Shown: positions 1-6,761 of the stretch, piece by piece | How positions within the stretch are numbered: the stretch's first letter is position 1 | Layout of the letters: each line of letters starts with the position of its first letter | Source: CAZRIP01 sp964600165 | Lineage (GTDB): Bacteria > Elusimicrobiota > Elusimicrobia > UBA1565 > UBA9628 | DNA: 29,781 bases | Direction of reading: 5' to 3' | Assembly (NCBI GenBank): GCA_964600165.1 | Contig: CAZRIP010000033.1 | Span: 1 to 29,781, forward strand | Made by a program: the position numbers and the translations under genes | Notes under the pieces: model-generated | Seen by the model: only the letters and a program-made list of their open reading frames with translations | Databases searched by the model: none | Told to the model about the DNA's origin: nothing

Positions 1-1
1 C

Positions 2-727
2 ACGCGCGCGCAGCTCGAAGGATGGGGGGGCGCGACGTCCTTGACCGGCGCGGCCACGGGTTTTTTCCTCTTCCCTCATTACTTCCTGCAGGCCGCGCCC
101 GCTTTGGCCGCGCTCGCGGGAGCGGGCGTCGAGCGCCTGCGCGCGCGCGCGGGCAGCCGGGCCGCGATTTGGGCCGCGGCCGCGGCGGCGCTCTGGCCCG
201 CGGCGGCCTTCGCGACGCCGCTCTTTCGCGACGGCGGCCCGCAGTTGGCGCGTCGCTTGCTCTTCCCTAACCCGCTCTACGAGGCGCGCGCCATCGGCCT
301 CTTCGCGCGCATGAGCACGGCGCCCGGCGATCCGATCTACGTCTTCGGCTCCGAGGCCCAGATCTACGAGTACGCCCGGCGTCCCTGCGCGACCCCGCAC
401 GAGGTCGTGTACTCGCTGACGATGTTCCCGAAGGACCGCTCGGACATCGACCGTGAGCTGGCACGGCTCGACTCGGTCCGCCCCAAGATCGTCGTCTATA
501 GCGCGCAGCCGTTCTCCGCGATCATCGGCTCGCCCCTGGGGGAGACGTTCCGCGACGAGATCCGCCGCCGGCTCGAGCGCGACTACGCGTGGGTCGGGAC
601 CTCTCTGATCACCGCGCGGGGGACGACGACCAACCTTTCCCCTGCGGCGTTTCGCGGGCGCCGGCCCGACTGGAGCGACGATCACTGCCTCTTCGTCTTC
701 GAAAGGAAAGGCGAGGCCGGGCCCTAA
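2..727 (+). CDS. C-terminal part of a GT39-like (ArnT/PMT-type) membrane glycosyltransferase, 5'-truncated by window edge
   Basis: The frame is open from base 2, so the gene begins outside the window; the TTG at 41 is only an internal codon. The readable part starts with the last membrane segments, including HYFLQAAPALAALAG, a pattern common in lipid-phosphate-sugar dependent GT39 proteins. A second hydrophobic segment follows (AAIWAAAAAALWPAAAFA), then a soluble tail of about 160 residues containing DPIYVFGSEAQIYEYARR, the type of periplasmic tail found in these membrane transferases. The family moves a sugar from a polyprenyl-phosphate donor on the outer face of the inner membrane; the acceptor here is unknown. 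Its TAA (725-727) overlaps the TAG of the convergent gene at 724. The N-terminal catalytic half is not visible, so the family call is inference from the tail. Confidence 0.7.
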   Translation, partial: TRAQLEGWGGATSLTGAATGFFLFPHYFLQAAPALAALAGAGVERLRARAGSRAAIWAAAAAALWPAAAFATPLFRDGGPQLARRLLFPNPLYEARAIGLFARMSTAPGDPIYVFGSEAQIYEYARRPCATPHEVVYSLTMFPKDRSDIDRELARLDSVRPKIVVYSAQPFSAIIGSPLGETFRDEIRRRLERDYAWVGTSLITARGTTTNLSPAAFRGRRPDWSDDHCLFVFERKGEAGP

Positions 728-2622
728 CGGGCGAGGCTCCGGCGCGCGGCGCGCGCGTCCTCGACGCCGCGGGTCAGGCGCGCGCGCAGCGCGTCCGCCT
801 CGGGGCCCGCGGGAAGCGCGCGGCCGGCCCGCTCCAGCCGCCCGATCAACGCGTCATAGGCCGCGAGCCCCTCGGCGCGCCGTCCCTCGCGCGCGAGCGC
901 GTCGGCCAGCCCGCCCACGGCCGACGGATCGTCCGGGTCCGCGGCAGCCGCTTGCTCGAAACAAAGACGCGCCTCATCCGTCCTGCCCTGCGCGAGGCGC
1001 AGGCGGCCGAGCTCGACGAGAGCGCGGGCGCGGTAGACTCCCAGGGCCGAGGCCCTCGCCCAGAGAGCTTCCGCGTCCGCGGCGCGACCTTGAGAGCGGC
1101 GTATGGAGCCCAAAGCAAGCAGCGCCTCGCCCTGCCGGGGGTCCAAGCGCAGCGCCTCTTCAAGCGACCGGCGCGCCGACGAGACGTCGCCGGCGCGCAG
1201 CTCGAGCACGCCGAGCTCGGCGAGGGAGCTCTGCGTCGGCTCGGCCTCGGCCGCGACGCGAGCGAGCGCGAGCGCGTCGCCGGACCGTCCCTGGCGGGAG
1301 TAGACGTCGGCGAGCAGAAGCGCGGCCGTCGGACGGTACCAATCGGGGCTTCGCGCGAGCGCCAGGCGCAGCTCGGCGGAGGCTTCGTCGAGCCGTCCTT
1401 CGGCGGCGAGAGCGGCCGCCAGCTCCGTGTGCGAGCGCGGATTGCCCGGCGCGCATTCGGCCGCGCGGCGCCAGAGGTCTTCCGGGCTCGCGTAAAGCGC
1501 CGCTTGCCGCATGGAAAGCGCGGACCACCCGAGCGCCACGACGGCGAACGCCGCCGCGCGCGCGCGCGGCCGTAAGCCGGCCGACCACCGCGCCGCCGCC
1601 CAGATCAAGCCCGCGCTCGCCAAGTAGAGATAGCGGTCCGCGACCAGGCTCAAGTTGAGAGAAGGCGGGATGTTCTGGAAAGGCGCGAGCGCCGCCCCGA
1701 ACCACAAGAGCCCCGCGCCCGCGACGCGGTCGCGCCGCCAGACTCGCGCGCAAAGAACGAGCAGCGCGGCGAGGCCCAGAAGGATCGCGGCCGTTTGCGC
1801 GGACCAGAGGGAGGCGACCGGCCGAAGATCCGACTCCGGGCACAACGGCCACGGCAAGACGCCCGTCCGCCAGTACCACAAGAAGCCCTTCGCCGAGGTC
1901 AGCGCGTGGAGCGCCCAGCCGCCGCCGGCCAGCGGTCGGCCCTCCACCGGAAGAAAGAAAAGCCTCCACGCCAAGAACGCGGCGACCGTCGCCGCCTGTC
2001 CCGTCCAGAAGCGCGCCTTCGCGCGCGCCCTCTCTTTCCAGCCTGGGCCGGCGTCGGCGACGGCGGCCAGAAGCGGGATCGCCAAGGCGCTCTCCTTGGT
2101 CAGCAGCGCGAGCGCGAGGAGCGCCGCGCCCAAGACGGCCGCGCCGCGCGGCTGCGCGAAGACGAGGACGCCCAGGCCGAAAAAAGAGACGAGCAGATGC
2201 TTCTTGAACGTCGACACCGCCAGGACCTCGGCGTGCGCCGGGAAGATCGCGAAAAGCAGGGCCGCGGCCGCGGCGGCGCGGTCGTCGACGCGGCGCCGCA
2301 GGAAGGCGAAGACGAGGCAGGCGTCGGCCCAGTGCAGCGCGAAGCTCGCGAGGCGGAAGGCCGCCGGCCGCGGCCCGAAGGCGCGCCATAACGCGAAATG
2401 GAGGAGGGCGTTGACGGGCTCGAAGACGTGGTAGCCGCCGAACGACGCGGTCAGCCAATGACCCAGCCCGGGCCAGGGTCCGCTCATGTCCGGATTGGCC
2501 AGCAGGAACAGGCCGTCGTCGTAAACGAACGGCGCCCATAAGAGCGGACCCCAGACGAGCAAGACGACGGCGGCGAGCGCGGCGGCGACGGCGGACGCTT
2601 TGAGCGGACGAGCGCCGCTCAT
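724..2622 (-). CDS. TMTC-like GT-C membrane protein with C-terminal TPR domain (FKKHLL subtype)
   Basis: 632 residues. The N-terminal part is polytopic, with the family Asp pair after the first membrane helix (WAPFVYDD, D35/D36). It also has FPAHAEVLAVSTFKKHLL, LLTKESALAIP, VADRYLYL and DLWRRAAECAPGN. The region from about 397 to 600 holds roughly six TPRs (for example LDEASAELRLALARSPDW, and ARRSLEEALRLDPRQGEA). TMTC/DUF1736 proteins are GT-C enzymes or homologues that mannosylate proteins from a lipid-linked donor; the TPRs usually bind the acceptor. I placed the start at ATG 2622 because it forms an ATGA overlap with the upstream stop; an in-frame extension to 2658 is possible but would overlap that gene by 40 nt. 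It is the last gene of the pilin operon. It closely resembles the gene at 19772-21388. Substrate not known. Confidence 0.8.
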   Translation of the reverse strand: MSGARPLKASAVAAALAAVVLLVWGPLLWAPFVYDDGLFLLANPDMSGPWPGLGHWLTASFGGYHVFEPVNALLHFALWRAFGPRPAAFRLASFALHWADACLVFAFLRRRVDDRAAAAAALLFAIFPAHAEVLAVSTFKKHLLVSFFGLGVLVFAQPRGAAVLGAALLALALLTKESALAIPLLAAVADAGPGWKERARAKARFWTGQAATVAAFLAWRLFFLPVEGRPLAGGGWALHALTSAKGFLWYWRTGVLPWPLCPESDLRPVASLWSAQTAAILLGLAALLVLCARVWRRDRVAGAGLLWFGAALAPFQNIPPSLNLSLVADRYLYLASAGLIWAAARWSAGLRPRARAAAFAVVALGWSALSMRQAALYASPEDLWRRAAECAPGNPRSHTELAAALAAEGRLDEASAELRLALARSPDWYRPTAALLLADVYSRQGRSGDALALARVAAEAEPTQSSLAELGVLELRAGDVSSARRSLEEALRLDPRQGEALLALGSIRRSQGRAADAEALWARASALGVYRARALVELGRLRLAQGRTDEARLCFEQAAAADPDDPSAVGGLADALAREGRRAEGLAAYDALIGRLERAGRALPAGPEADALRARLTRGVEDARAARRSLAR

Positions 2623-4319
2623 GAGGGCCGAGGCCGCGCCTCGAGTTCCCGCAGCCATGAATCGAGTTCGGCCGTCTCAGCCGAGGCGGCTGTCTCGGCG
2701 CGGTGGCGCTCGAGCTCGGCGCGCAAGGCGGCGAGGGGCGGGCGCGCCTGGCCTTCGAGAGTCAATCGGCGCCCAGGGTCGTCGGGCAGCAGGTAGCGGT
2801 ACTCGTGCGCCTTGAGCCAATCCGCCTCGACCGACCGGCGGCGCACGGCCACGAAGCGCGTGTCGTCCCAGAAGACCAAGGCCCACTCCTTCGCCGGGAG
2901 ATAGGTCTCATAGTAAGGCCGGCGCACCATGAAGCGCCGTCCGTCGTCGAGAGTCAGCAGCTCGTCTTTGGAGTGGAGCCGCGAGCGGCGCATGCTCAGC
3001 ACCTCCAGGCCGTATTTCGCGCAAAAGGCGCGCCAAGCCTCCGGCGCGCGCGCGGCGTCGAGGACCTCCTCGAGATATTGATGAAAGATGTAGCGGCCGT
3101 CGTAGAAGACCCGGTAGCGCGGGTAGAGGCGAAAGCCGAGGTAGCCGCCGTCTTCCCACGTGTTGTAGAGGCCCTTCCCCGCGAGGGCGCCGGCGTTGGC
3201 CTCCAGGAAATCGGCCAGCGCCCGGGGCGCCTCGCCGCAAACGTCGCGCGAGAGCATCGGACCGACGACGCGCCAGACGTAGCCCGCGACCGCGAGGAAC
3301 GCGGCGGCGCCGGCCAGCGCGAGCGTCCGGCGCCGCCGCGCGCCTAGCTCGCAAGCCATCGCGACGGCCGCCGGCGCGGCGAGCGCGCAAAAGTAGGTCA
3401 GATGCCGCTGAGAGAAGGCGGACGCCACGCCGAAGTAGCAGACGGCGAACAAGGGGCAAAGCGACGCCTTTTTTTCCACGAGGAAATGCCAGAGCGCGAG
3501 CGCCAGAGAGCCGATCAGCAAGACCGAATAAGGCCACAGCCAATAGGCGCCCAAATCCGGAGGGCGCCACTCGCAGATCGTCGAGGCCAGCGTGCGCATG
3601 AACGCCGCGTGCGCCGAGATGACGGAATAGAGCCTCCACGAGTACGGATTGGCGAGGCTGCCGAGCGCGCCCGCCGCGGCGAGCAGCAAATAGGCGCGCG
3701 GCGGCGTCCTGGCGCCGGCGGCCCGCCGCGCGTCTAAGGCCGAGCCGGCGGCGTAGATGACGATGAGGACGAGGCCGAAGACGAGGCCGAGGTGCAGGTT
3801 CGCCCAGAGCGCGTAGAAGGCCGCCGCGCCCGCGTAGAGCCGAGGTCCGGCGCGCCAGCGGCCGCGGCGCAGCGACTCGAGCGCGTAAAGGGTCGCCGTG
3901 AAGAAAAGCAGCGAGAAGTTGTCGGGCCGCAGGTCGGAATACGGAAAGACGGCCGCGGCGAACGCGGCCGCGCAGAGCGCGGCGCCGCCGAGGCCCAAGC
4001 CCGCGAGCGAGGCGACGGCGGCGTCGGCGGCGAGCGCGCTCCCGAGGACGGCGACGCGCAGGGCGACCAGGCCCCGGCAGCCGCCGCCGCGCCAGACGCC
4101 GTAGTAGACGAGCTGGGAAAGCCACTCGAAGTCGAGCCAGCCGGAGCCGCTCTTGGTCGACGACAGGAAATCGGTCGTCGGCGCGGCGCGTGCGCTCGCC
4201 ATCTCCCGCGCGGCGCTCAAATGCCAGTAGAGATCGGGGTTGCGCAGGGGAACGAGCAGGCAGGGAAGAGCGAGGGCGACGGCGGCGGCGAGCGCGAGCC
4301 TGCTCGGGCCCCGCTTCAT
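2619..4319 (-). CDS. Polytopic membrane protein, GT-C-like (NPDLYWHL type), with C-terminal soluble domain
   Basis: 566 residues. After the first membrane helix it carries RNPDLYWHLSAAREM (D29, H33), a motif shared by a large family of uncharacterised membrane proteins resembling GT-C glycosyltransferases, in which an acidic residue sits in the first periplasmic loop. About ten hydrophobic segments follow up to roughly residue 350. The soluble tail has WEDGGYLGFRLYPRYRVFYD, also typical of that group. It starts 4 nt after the second pilin stop and ends in an ATGA overlap with the TMTC-like gene, so the four genes appear to be one operon. I infer a role in sugar transfer or glycan assembly connected with the pilins. 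No donor or acceptor can be read from sequence, and no named gene fits. Confidence 0.7.
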   Translation of the reverse strand: MKRGPSRLALAAAVALALPCLLVPLRNPDLYWHLSAAREMASARAAPTTDFLSSTKSGSGWLDFEWLSQLVYYGVWRGGGCRGLVALRVAVLGSALAADAAVASLAGLGLGGAALCAAAFAAAVFPYSDLRPDNFSLLFFTATLYALESLRRGRWRAGPRLYAGAAAFYALWANLHLGLVFGLVLIVIYAAGSALDARRAAGARTPPRAYLLLAAAGALGSLANPYSWRLYSVISAHAAFMRTLASTICEWRPPDLGAYWLWPYSVLLIGSLALALWHFLVEKKASLCPLFAVCYFGVASAFSQRHLTYFCALAAPAAVAMACELGARRRRTLALAGAAAFLAVAGYVWRVVGPMLSRDVCGEAPRALADFLEANAGALAGKGLYNTWEDGGYLGFRLYPRYRVFYDGRYIFHQYLEEVLDAARAPEAWRAFCAKYGLEVLSMRRSRLHSKDELLTLDDGRRFMVRRPYYETYLPAKEWALVFWDDTRFVAVRRRSVEADWLKAHEYRYLLPDDPGRRLTLEGQARPPLAALRAELERHRAETAASAETAELDSWLRELEARPRPS

Positions 4320-4323
4320 CGGG

Positions 4324-4743
4324 CTACGGCAGCAGATCGGCCTGGCAGTCCGCGTTGCTGCAGAGGAACGTCCCGGCGGGTCCTATATAGGAAAGGACGT
4401 AGGCGCCGTACGTCGAGTTGGTGGGGGTCGAGCGCGTGAACGTGACCGTGAAGCTGGCGCTGTTTCCGGTGATCGTCAGCGAGCCGAAATATTTGGTCGT
4501 CGGCGCGGGGACGTCGAGGTCCGAGCTCGCGCTCGCGAAGATGTTGGTCTTGGTCATGTAGCGCTGCTGGGCCATCTTGATCGCGGCGATCGAGTTGAAC
4601 ACCTCGGCGACGCGGCCGCGCTCGACGACGCGGCTGTATTGCGCGATCCCGAACGCGGCGAGGACGCCGATGATGAGGGTCACGACCACCAGCTCGACGA
4701 GCGTAAACCCCACATGACGTCGCGCGCGACGCGTGCTCTGCAT
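4324..4743 (-). CDS. Type IV pilin-like protein (prepilin N-terminal methylation domain), second of tandem pair
   Basis: 139 residues. The leader MQSTRRARRHVG is cut before FTLVELVVVTLIIGVLAAFG by a prepilin peptidase; Glu5 of the mature protein is present. The helix continues as QYSRVVERGRVAEVFNSIAAI, and the tail is a small beta domain with two C-terminal cysteines (CSNADC) that could close a D-region disulfide. I chose ATG 4743 because it gives a normal short basic leader; the longer open frame to 4941 runs inside the neighbouring pilin. It lies 23 nt after the first pilin stop. Against its neighbour it has Asn/Ser/Thr-rich stretches (TRSTPTNSTYGAYV) that could accept O-glycans. It may be a minor pilin or pseudopilin; assembly genes are not in the window. 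Confidence 0.9.
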   Translation of the reverse strand: MQSTRRARRHVGFTLVELVVVTLIIGVLAAFGIAQYSRVVERGRVAEVFNSIAAIKMAQQRYMTKTNIFASASSDLDVPAPTTKYFGSLTITGNSASFTVTFTRSTPTNSTYGAYVLSYIGPAGTFLCSNADCQADLLP

Positions 4744-4766
4744 GACGGAGCCGGCGACTTCCGTTA

Positions 4767-5189
4767 TTACGGGGCTAAGTCGGACTGACAGCTCGCGTTG
4801 CCGCAGCTGATCGTGCCGCCGGGGCCCTGGTAGCTGACGACGTAGGCCCCGTAAGTGGTGGGCGTCGGGGCCGAACGCGTGACCGTCACCGTGTAGGACG
4901 CCGCGGCCGCCGTCACCGTGAGCGTGCCGAAGTACTTGCACGTCGGCGGGGCCACGTCGAGGTCGGAGGTCGCGCCCGCGTAGGTGTTTTGCTTGAGCAA
5001 ATAGCGCTCCTCGGCGCCCTTGATCGCCGAGAACAAAGCCGTGCTCTCCGCGAAACGGCCTTTCTCGACGACGCGGAAGTACTGGGGCACGGCGATCGCG
5101 GCCAGGATGCCGATGATCAAGACGACGACCAGCAGCTCGATGAGCGTGAAGCCTTCTCGGCCTCGAGCGCTCCAGATTTTCATTTTCAT
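4767..5189 (-). CDS. Type IV pilin-like protein, first of tandem pair and first gene of the operon
   Basis: 140 residues from ATG 5189. The leader (MKMKIWSARGREG) precedes FTLIELLVVVLIIGILAAIA with Glu5, then VPQYFRVVEKGRFAEST and a compact C-terminal domain with CGNASC near the end plus one more Cys (PPTCKYFG). Three ATGs occur in a row (5195, 5189, 5183). The GGAGGA ribosome-binding site touches the first, while the second is 7 nt from the GGAGG core, so 5189 is the best start; starts at 5195 or 5183 change only two residues each way. This is the strongest Shine-Dalgarno in the window, in line with a well-expressed structural subunit. It resembles the following pilin closely over the whole length, so they are tandem duplicates. 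Confidence 0.92.
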   Translation of the reverse strand: MKMKIWSARGREGFTLIELLVVVLIIGILAAIAVPQYFRVVEKGRFAESTALFSAIKGAEERYLLKQNTYAGATSDLDVAPPTCKYFGTLTVTAAAASYTVTVTRSAPTPTTYGAYVVSYQGPGGTISCGNASCQSDLAP

Positions 5190-5195
5190 TTTCAT
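5181..5195 (-). repeat. Hexanucleotide repeat (ATGAAA) forming three consecutive start codons
   Basis: ATGAAAATGAAAATGAAA is a threefold hexamer repeat at the 5' end of the pilin gene, coding MKMKMK. A gain or loss of a unit keeps the frame but moves the start codons relative to the GGAGGA site. Confidence 0.8.
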
Positions 5196-5202
5196 TCCTC
5201 CA
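5196..5202 (-). promoter_or_regulatory. Strong ribosome-binding site of the first pilin
   Basis: Read on the minus strand the bases are TGGAGGA, directly followed by ATG (5195). The spacing to that ATG is too short, but it is 7 nt from the core to the ATG at 5189, so this site favours the second of three possible start codons. Confidence 0.75.
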
Positions 5203-5239
5203 AGCTCGCGTCTATCTCTAGTTTAATCGTCCGGCCTGA

Positions 5240-5268
5240 ATTTCGCCTGTGCGCGATATGTGCGAAAT
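5240..5268. promoter_or_regulatory. Inverted repeat in the divergent pilin / GT-C control region, candidate operator
   Basis: ATTTCGC (5240-5246) and GCGAAAT (5262-5268) are perfect 7-bp arms separated by 15 bp. This places arm centres about two helical turns apart, as for a dimeric regulator. It lies between the pilin operon and the plus-strand GT-C gene. A weak minus-strand -10 (TAAACT, 5225-5220) lies between it and the pilin start. The function is inference. Confidence 0.4.
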
Positions 5269-5306
5269 GTGAAGTCCCGGTATCGCGGCGACGACATTCT
5301 GTCTGA

Positions 5307-5335
5307 TTGCCCGGGGCTTGTCAAGGGTGTATACT
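5307..5335 (+). promoter_or_regulatory. Sigma70-like promoter for the GT-C gene at 5343
   Basis: TTGCCC (5307-5312), a 17-bp spacer, and TATACT (5330-5335). The predicted transcription start falls at about 5342-5343, on the GTG start codon, so the message would be leaderless. This also argues against the TTG at 5307 as the start, since it is part of the -35. Confidence 0.6.
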
Positions 5336-5342
5336 GGGCCGC

Positions 5343-6761
5343 GTGAGGAAACGCCTTCCGAGCCTCGGCGCGCTTGCCGTCGCGATCGCGACCTTGGCCG
5401 CGTTCGCGCCCTGCTTGCGGCACGGCTTCGTCGACTTCGACGACGACCTCTACCTCCAGCTCGCCGCGCGCGCGTTCGAGGGGCCGGATCGCCTGCGCTT
5501 CTTTTTCGGGTTTCACGACGGCAATTACGTGCCGCTCTCGTGGCTGCTCCTCGGGCTCGATTACGCGCTCGGAGGCGCGAACGCCCTCGCCTACCATCTC
5601 ACGAGCGTCCTGCTGCACGCCGCCAACGCCGTCTTGTTCTACTTCATCGCCCACGACCTCTATACACGCCGGGCCGGAGCGCAGCGGCACTCCTCTTTGC
5701 GCTCCGGCCCTATCGGCAGCGCCGTTTGCGCCGCCTTGATCTTCTCGCTCCACCCGCTGCGCGTGCAGTCCGTCGCTTGGGTGTCCGACCAGCGCGACGT
5801 GCTCGCGGGCTTCTTTACGCTGGCGACGTTTTGGCTGTGGCTGCGCGGCTGGAAGCGGCTGGCCTTGGCGCCTTTCGCGGCGGCCTTGCTTTCGAAGCCC
5901 ACGGCGCTCCCGGTCCCCGCCGCCCTCGTCCTCCTCGATTTTTTCCTCGAAGGACGCGCGGATTGGCGGCGCGCCGCCCCGTTCCTCGCGCTCTCGGCCG
6001 CCGCCGCCGCGCTCGCCTTCTCGGCGCAGTCGAGCGCCGAGGCCGTCGTCGGCTGGGCCGCCGCCGGGGCCCCGCCGCGCGCCGCGCGGGCGGCAGTCGG
6101 CCTGTTTTTCTATCTCGGGAAGTTCCTGTGGCCGGCGCGCCTGTCGCTTTATGAGTGGCGCTGGACGGAGGTCGGCGCGGCGACGCTTCTCGGCGCCGCG
6201 GCGACGGCCGCGCTCGCGCTCGTCGCGGCGCGCGCGCCGCGCCGGCGCGCGCCGATCGCCGCCGCGCTCGTCTTCCAATGGGTCATGCTCTCACCGATCC
6301 TCGCCGTCGCCCTGGGCCACGAGCTCGCGGCCGACCGCTACTCCTATCTCTCGGGCCTCGGTTTGGCGCTCCTCGCGGGGGGCGCCTTCGCGGCCGCGGC
6401 GCGGGGGCGGCCGCGCGCCGCCGCGGTCGCCGCCGCGCTCGTCCTGGCGCTCATGGCCGGCGCGACGCGGCTTCAAGAGAAGAATTGGCGCGACGGCGTG
6501 TCGTTTTGGCGCGGCGTCGTGAGGGCCGATCCCGGCTCGCTCGGCCGCGTGGGCCTCTTCGCGGCGCTCAACAAGGCGGGACGCGCCGGAGAGGCCGTGC
6601 TGTGCCTCCAGGAGCACGTTCGCGTCCATCCGGAGGACGAGAGAGCGCGCGCGCTGCTCGCCGGCGTGATCCGCGACAATGGCCTCACGCGAGCGGACCT
6701 CGACGATTTCGGGGCGAGGCTCGCGCGCGAGCGCGCTTACGGGCGCGAAACTTGCCCGTGA
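5343..6761 (+). CDS. TMTC-like GT-C membrane protein, short TPR-like tail
   Basis: 472 residues from GTG 5343. It carries the family signatures in order: HGFVDFDDD (residues 28-35), NYVPLSWLLLGLDYALGG, FSLHPLRVQSVAWVSDQRDV (close to the TMTC consensus HPxxVExVAWxSxRKDxL), LLSKPTALPVP, AADRYSYLSGLGL and DGVSFWRG, followed by one or two degenerate TPRs (about 400-455). The role is probably transfer of a hexose from a polyprenyl donor to an exported acceptor, but no acceptor is indicated. It is the only GT-C gene in this stretch on the plus strand and has its own promoter. A 40-bp perfect-arm inverted repeat (5671-5710) lies in frame in the loop before the HPxxV motif. Its last 25 nt overlap the convergent gene. 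Confidence 0.8.
   Translation: MRKRLPSLGALAVAIATLAAFAPCLRHGFVDFDDDLYLQLAARAFEGPDRLRFFFGFHDGNYVPLSWLLLGLDYALGGANALAYHLTSVLLHAANAVLFYFIAHDLYTRRAGAQRHSSLRSGPIGSAVCAALIFSLHPLRVQSVAWVSDQRDVLAGFFTLATFWLWLRGWKRLALAPFAAALLSKPTALPVPAALVLLDFFLEGRADWRRAAPFLALSAAAAALAFSAQSSAEAVVGWAAAGAPPRAARAAVGLFFYLGKFLWPARLSLYEWRWTEVGAATLLGAAATAALALVAARAPRRRAPIAAALVFQWVMLSPILAVALGHELAADRYSYLSGLGLALLAGGAFAAAARGRPRAAAVAAALVLALMAGATRLQEKNWRDGVSFWRGVVRADPGSLGRVGLFAALNKAGRAGEAVLCLQEHVRVHPEDERARALLAGVIRDNGLTRADLDDFGARLARERAYGRETCP
5671..5710. repeat. 40-bp inverted repeat inside the GT-C coding sequence
   Basis: The arms GGGCCGGAGCGCA (5671-5683) and TGCGCTCCGGCCC (5698-5710) match perfectly over 13 bp around a 14-nt loop. 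It encodes a hydrophilic insert (AGAQRHSSLRSGP) between two membrane segments, with no counterpart at that place in the window's other family members. Confidence 0.75.

Noticed and set aside
1160..2539. 459-codon minus-strand open frame inside the TMTC/TPR gene
   Set aside because: Arg-rich shifted reading of the same strand's real gene; no domain or membrane pattern.
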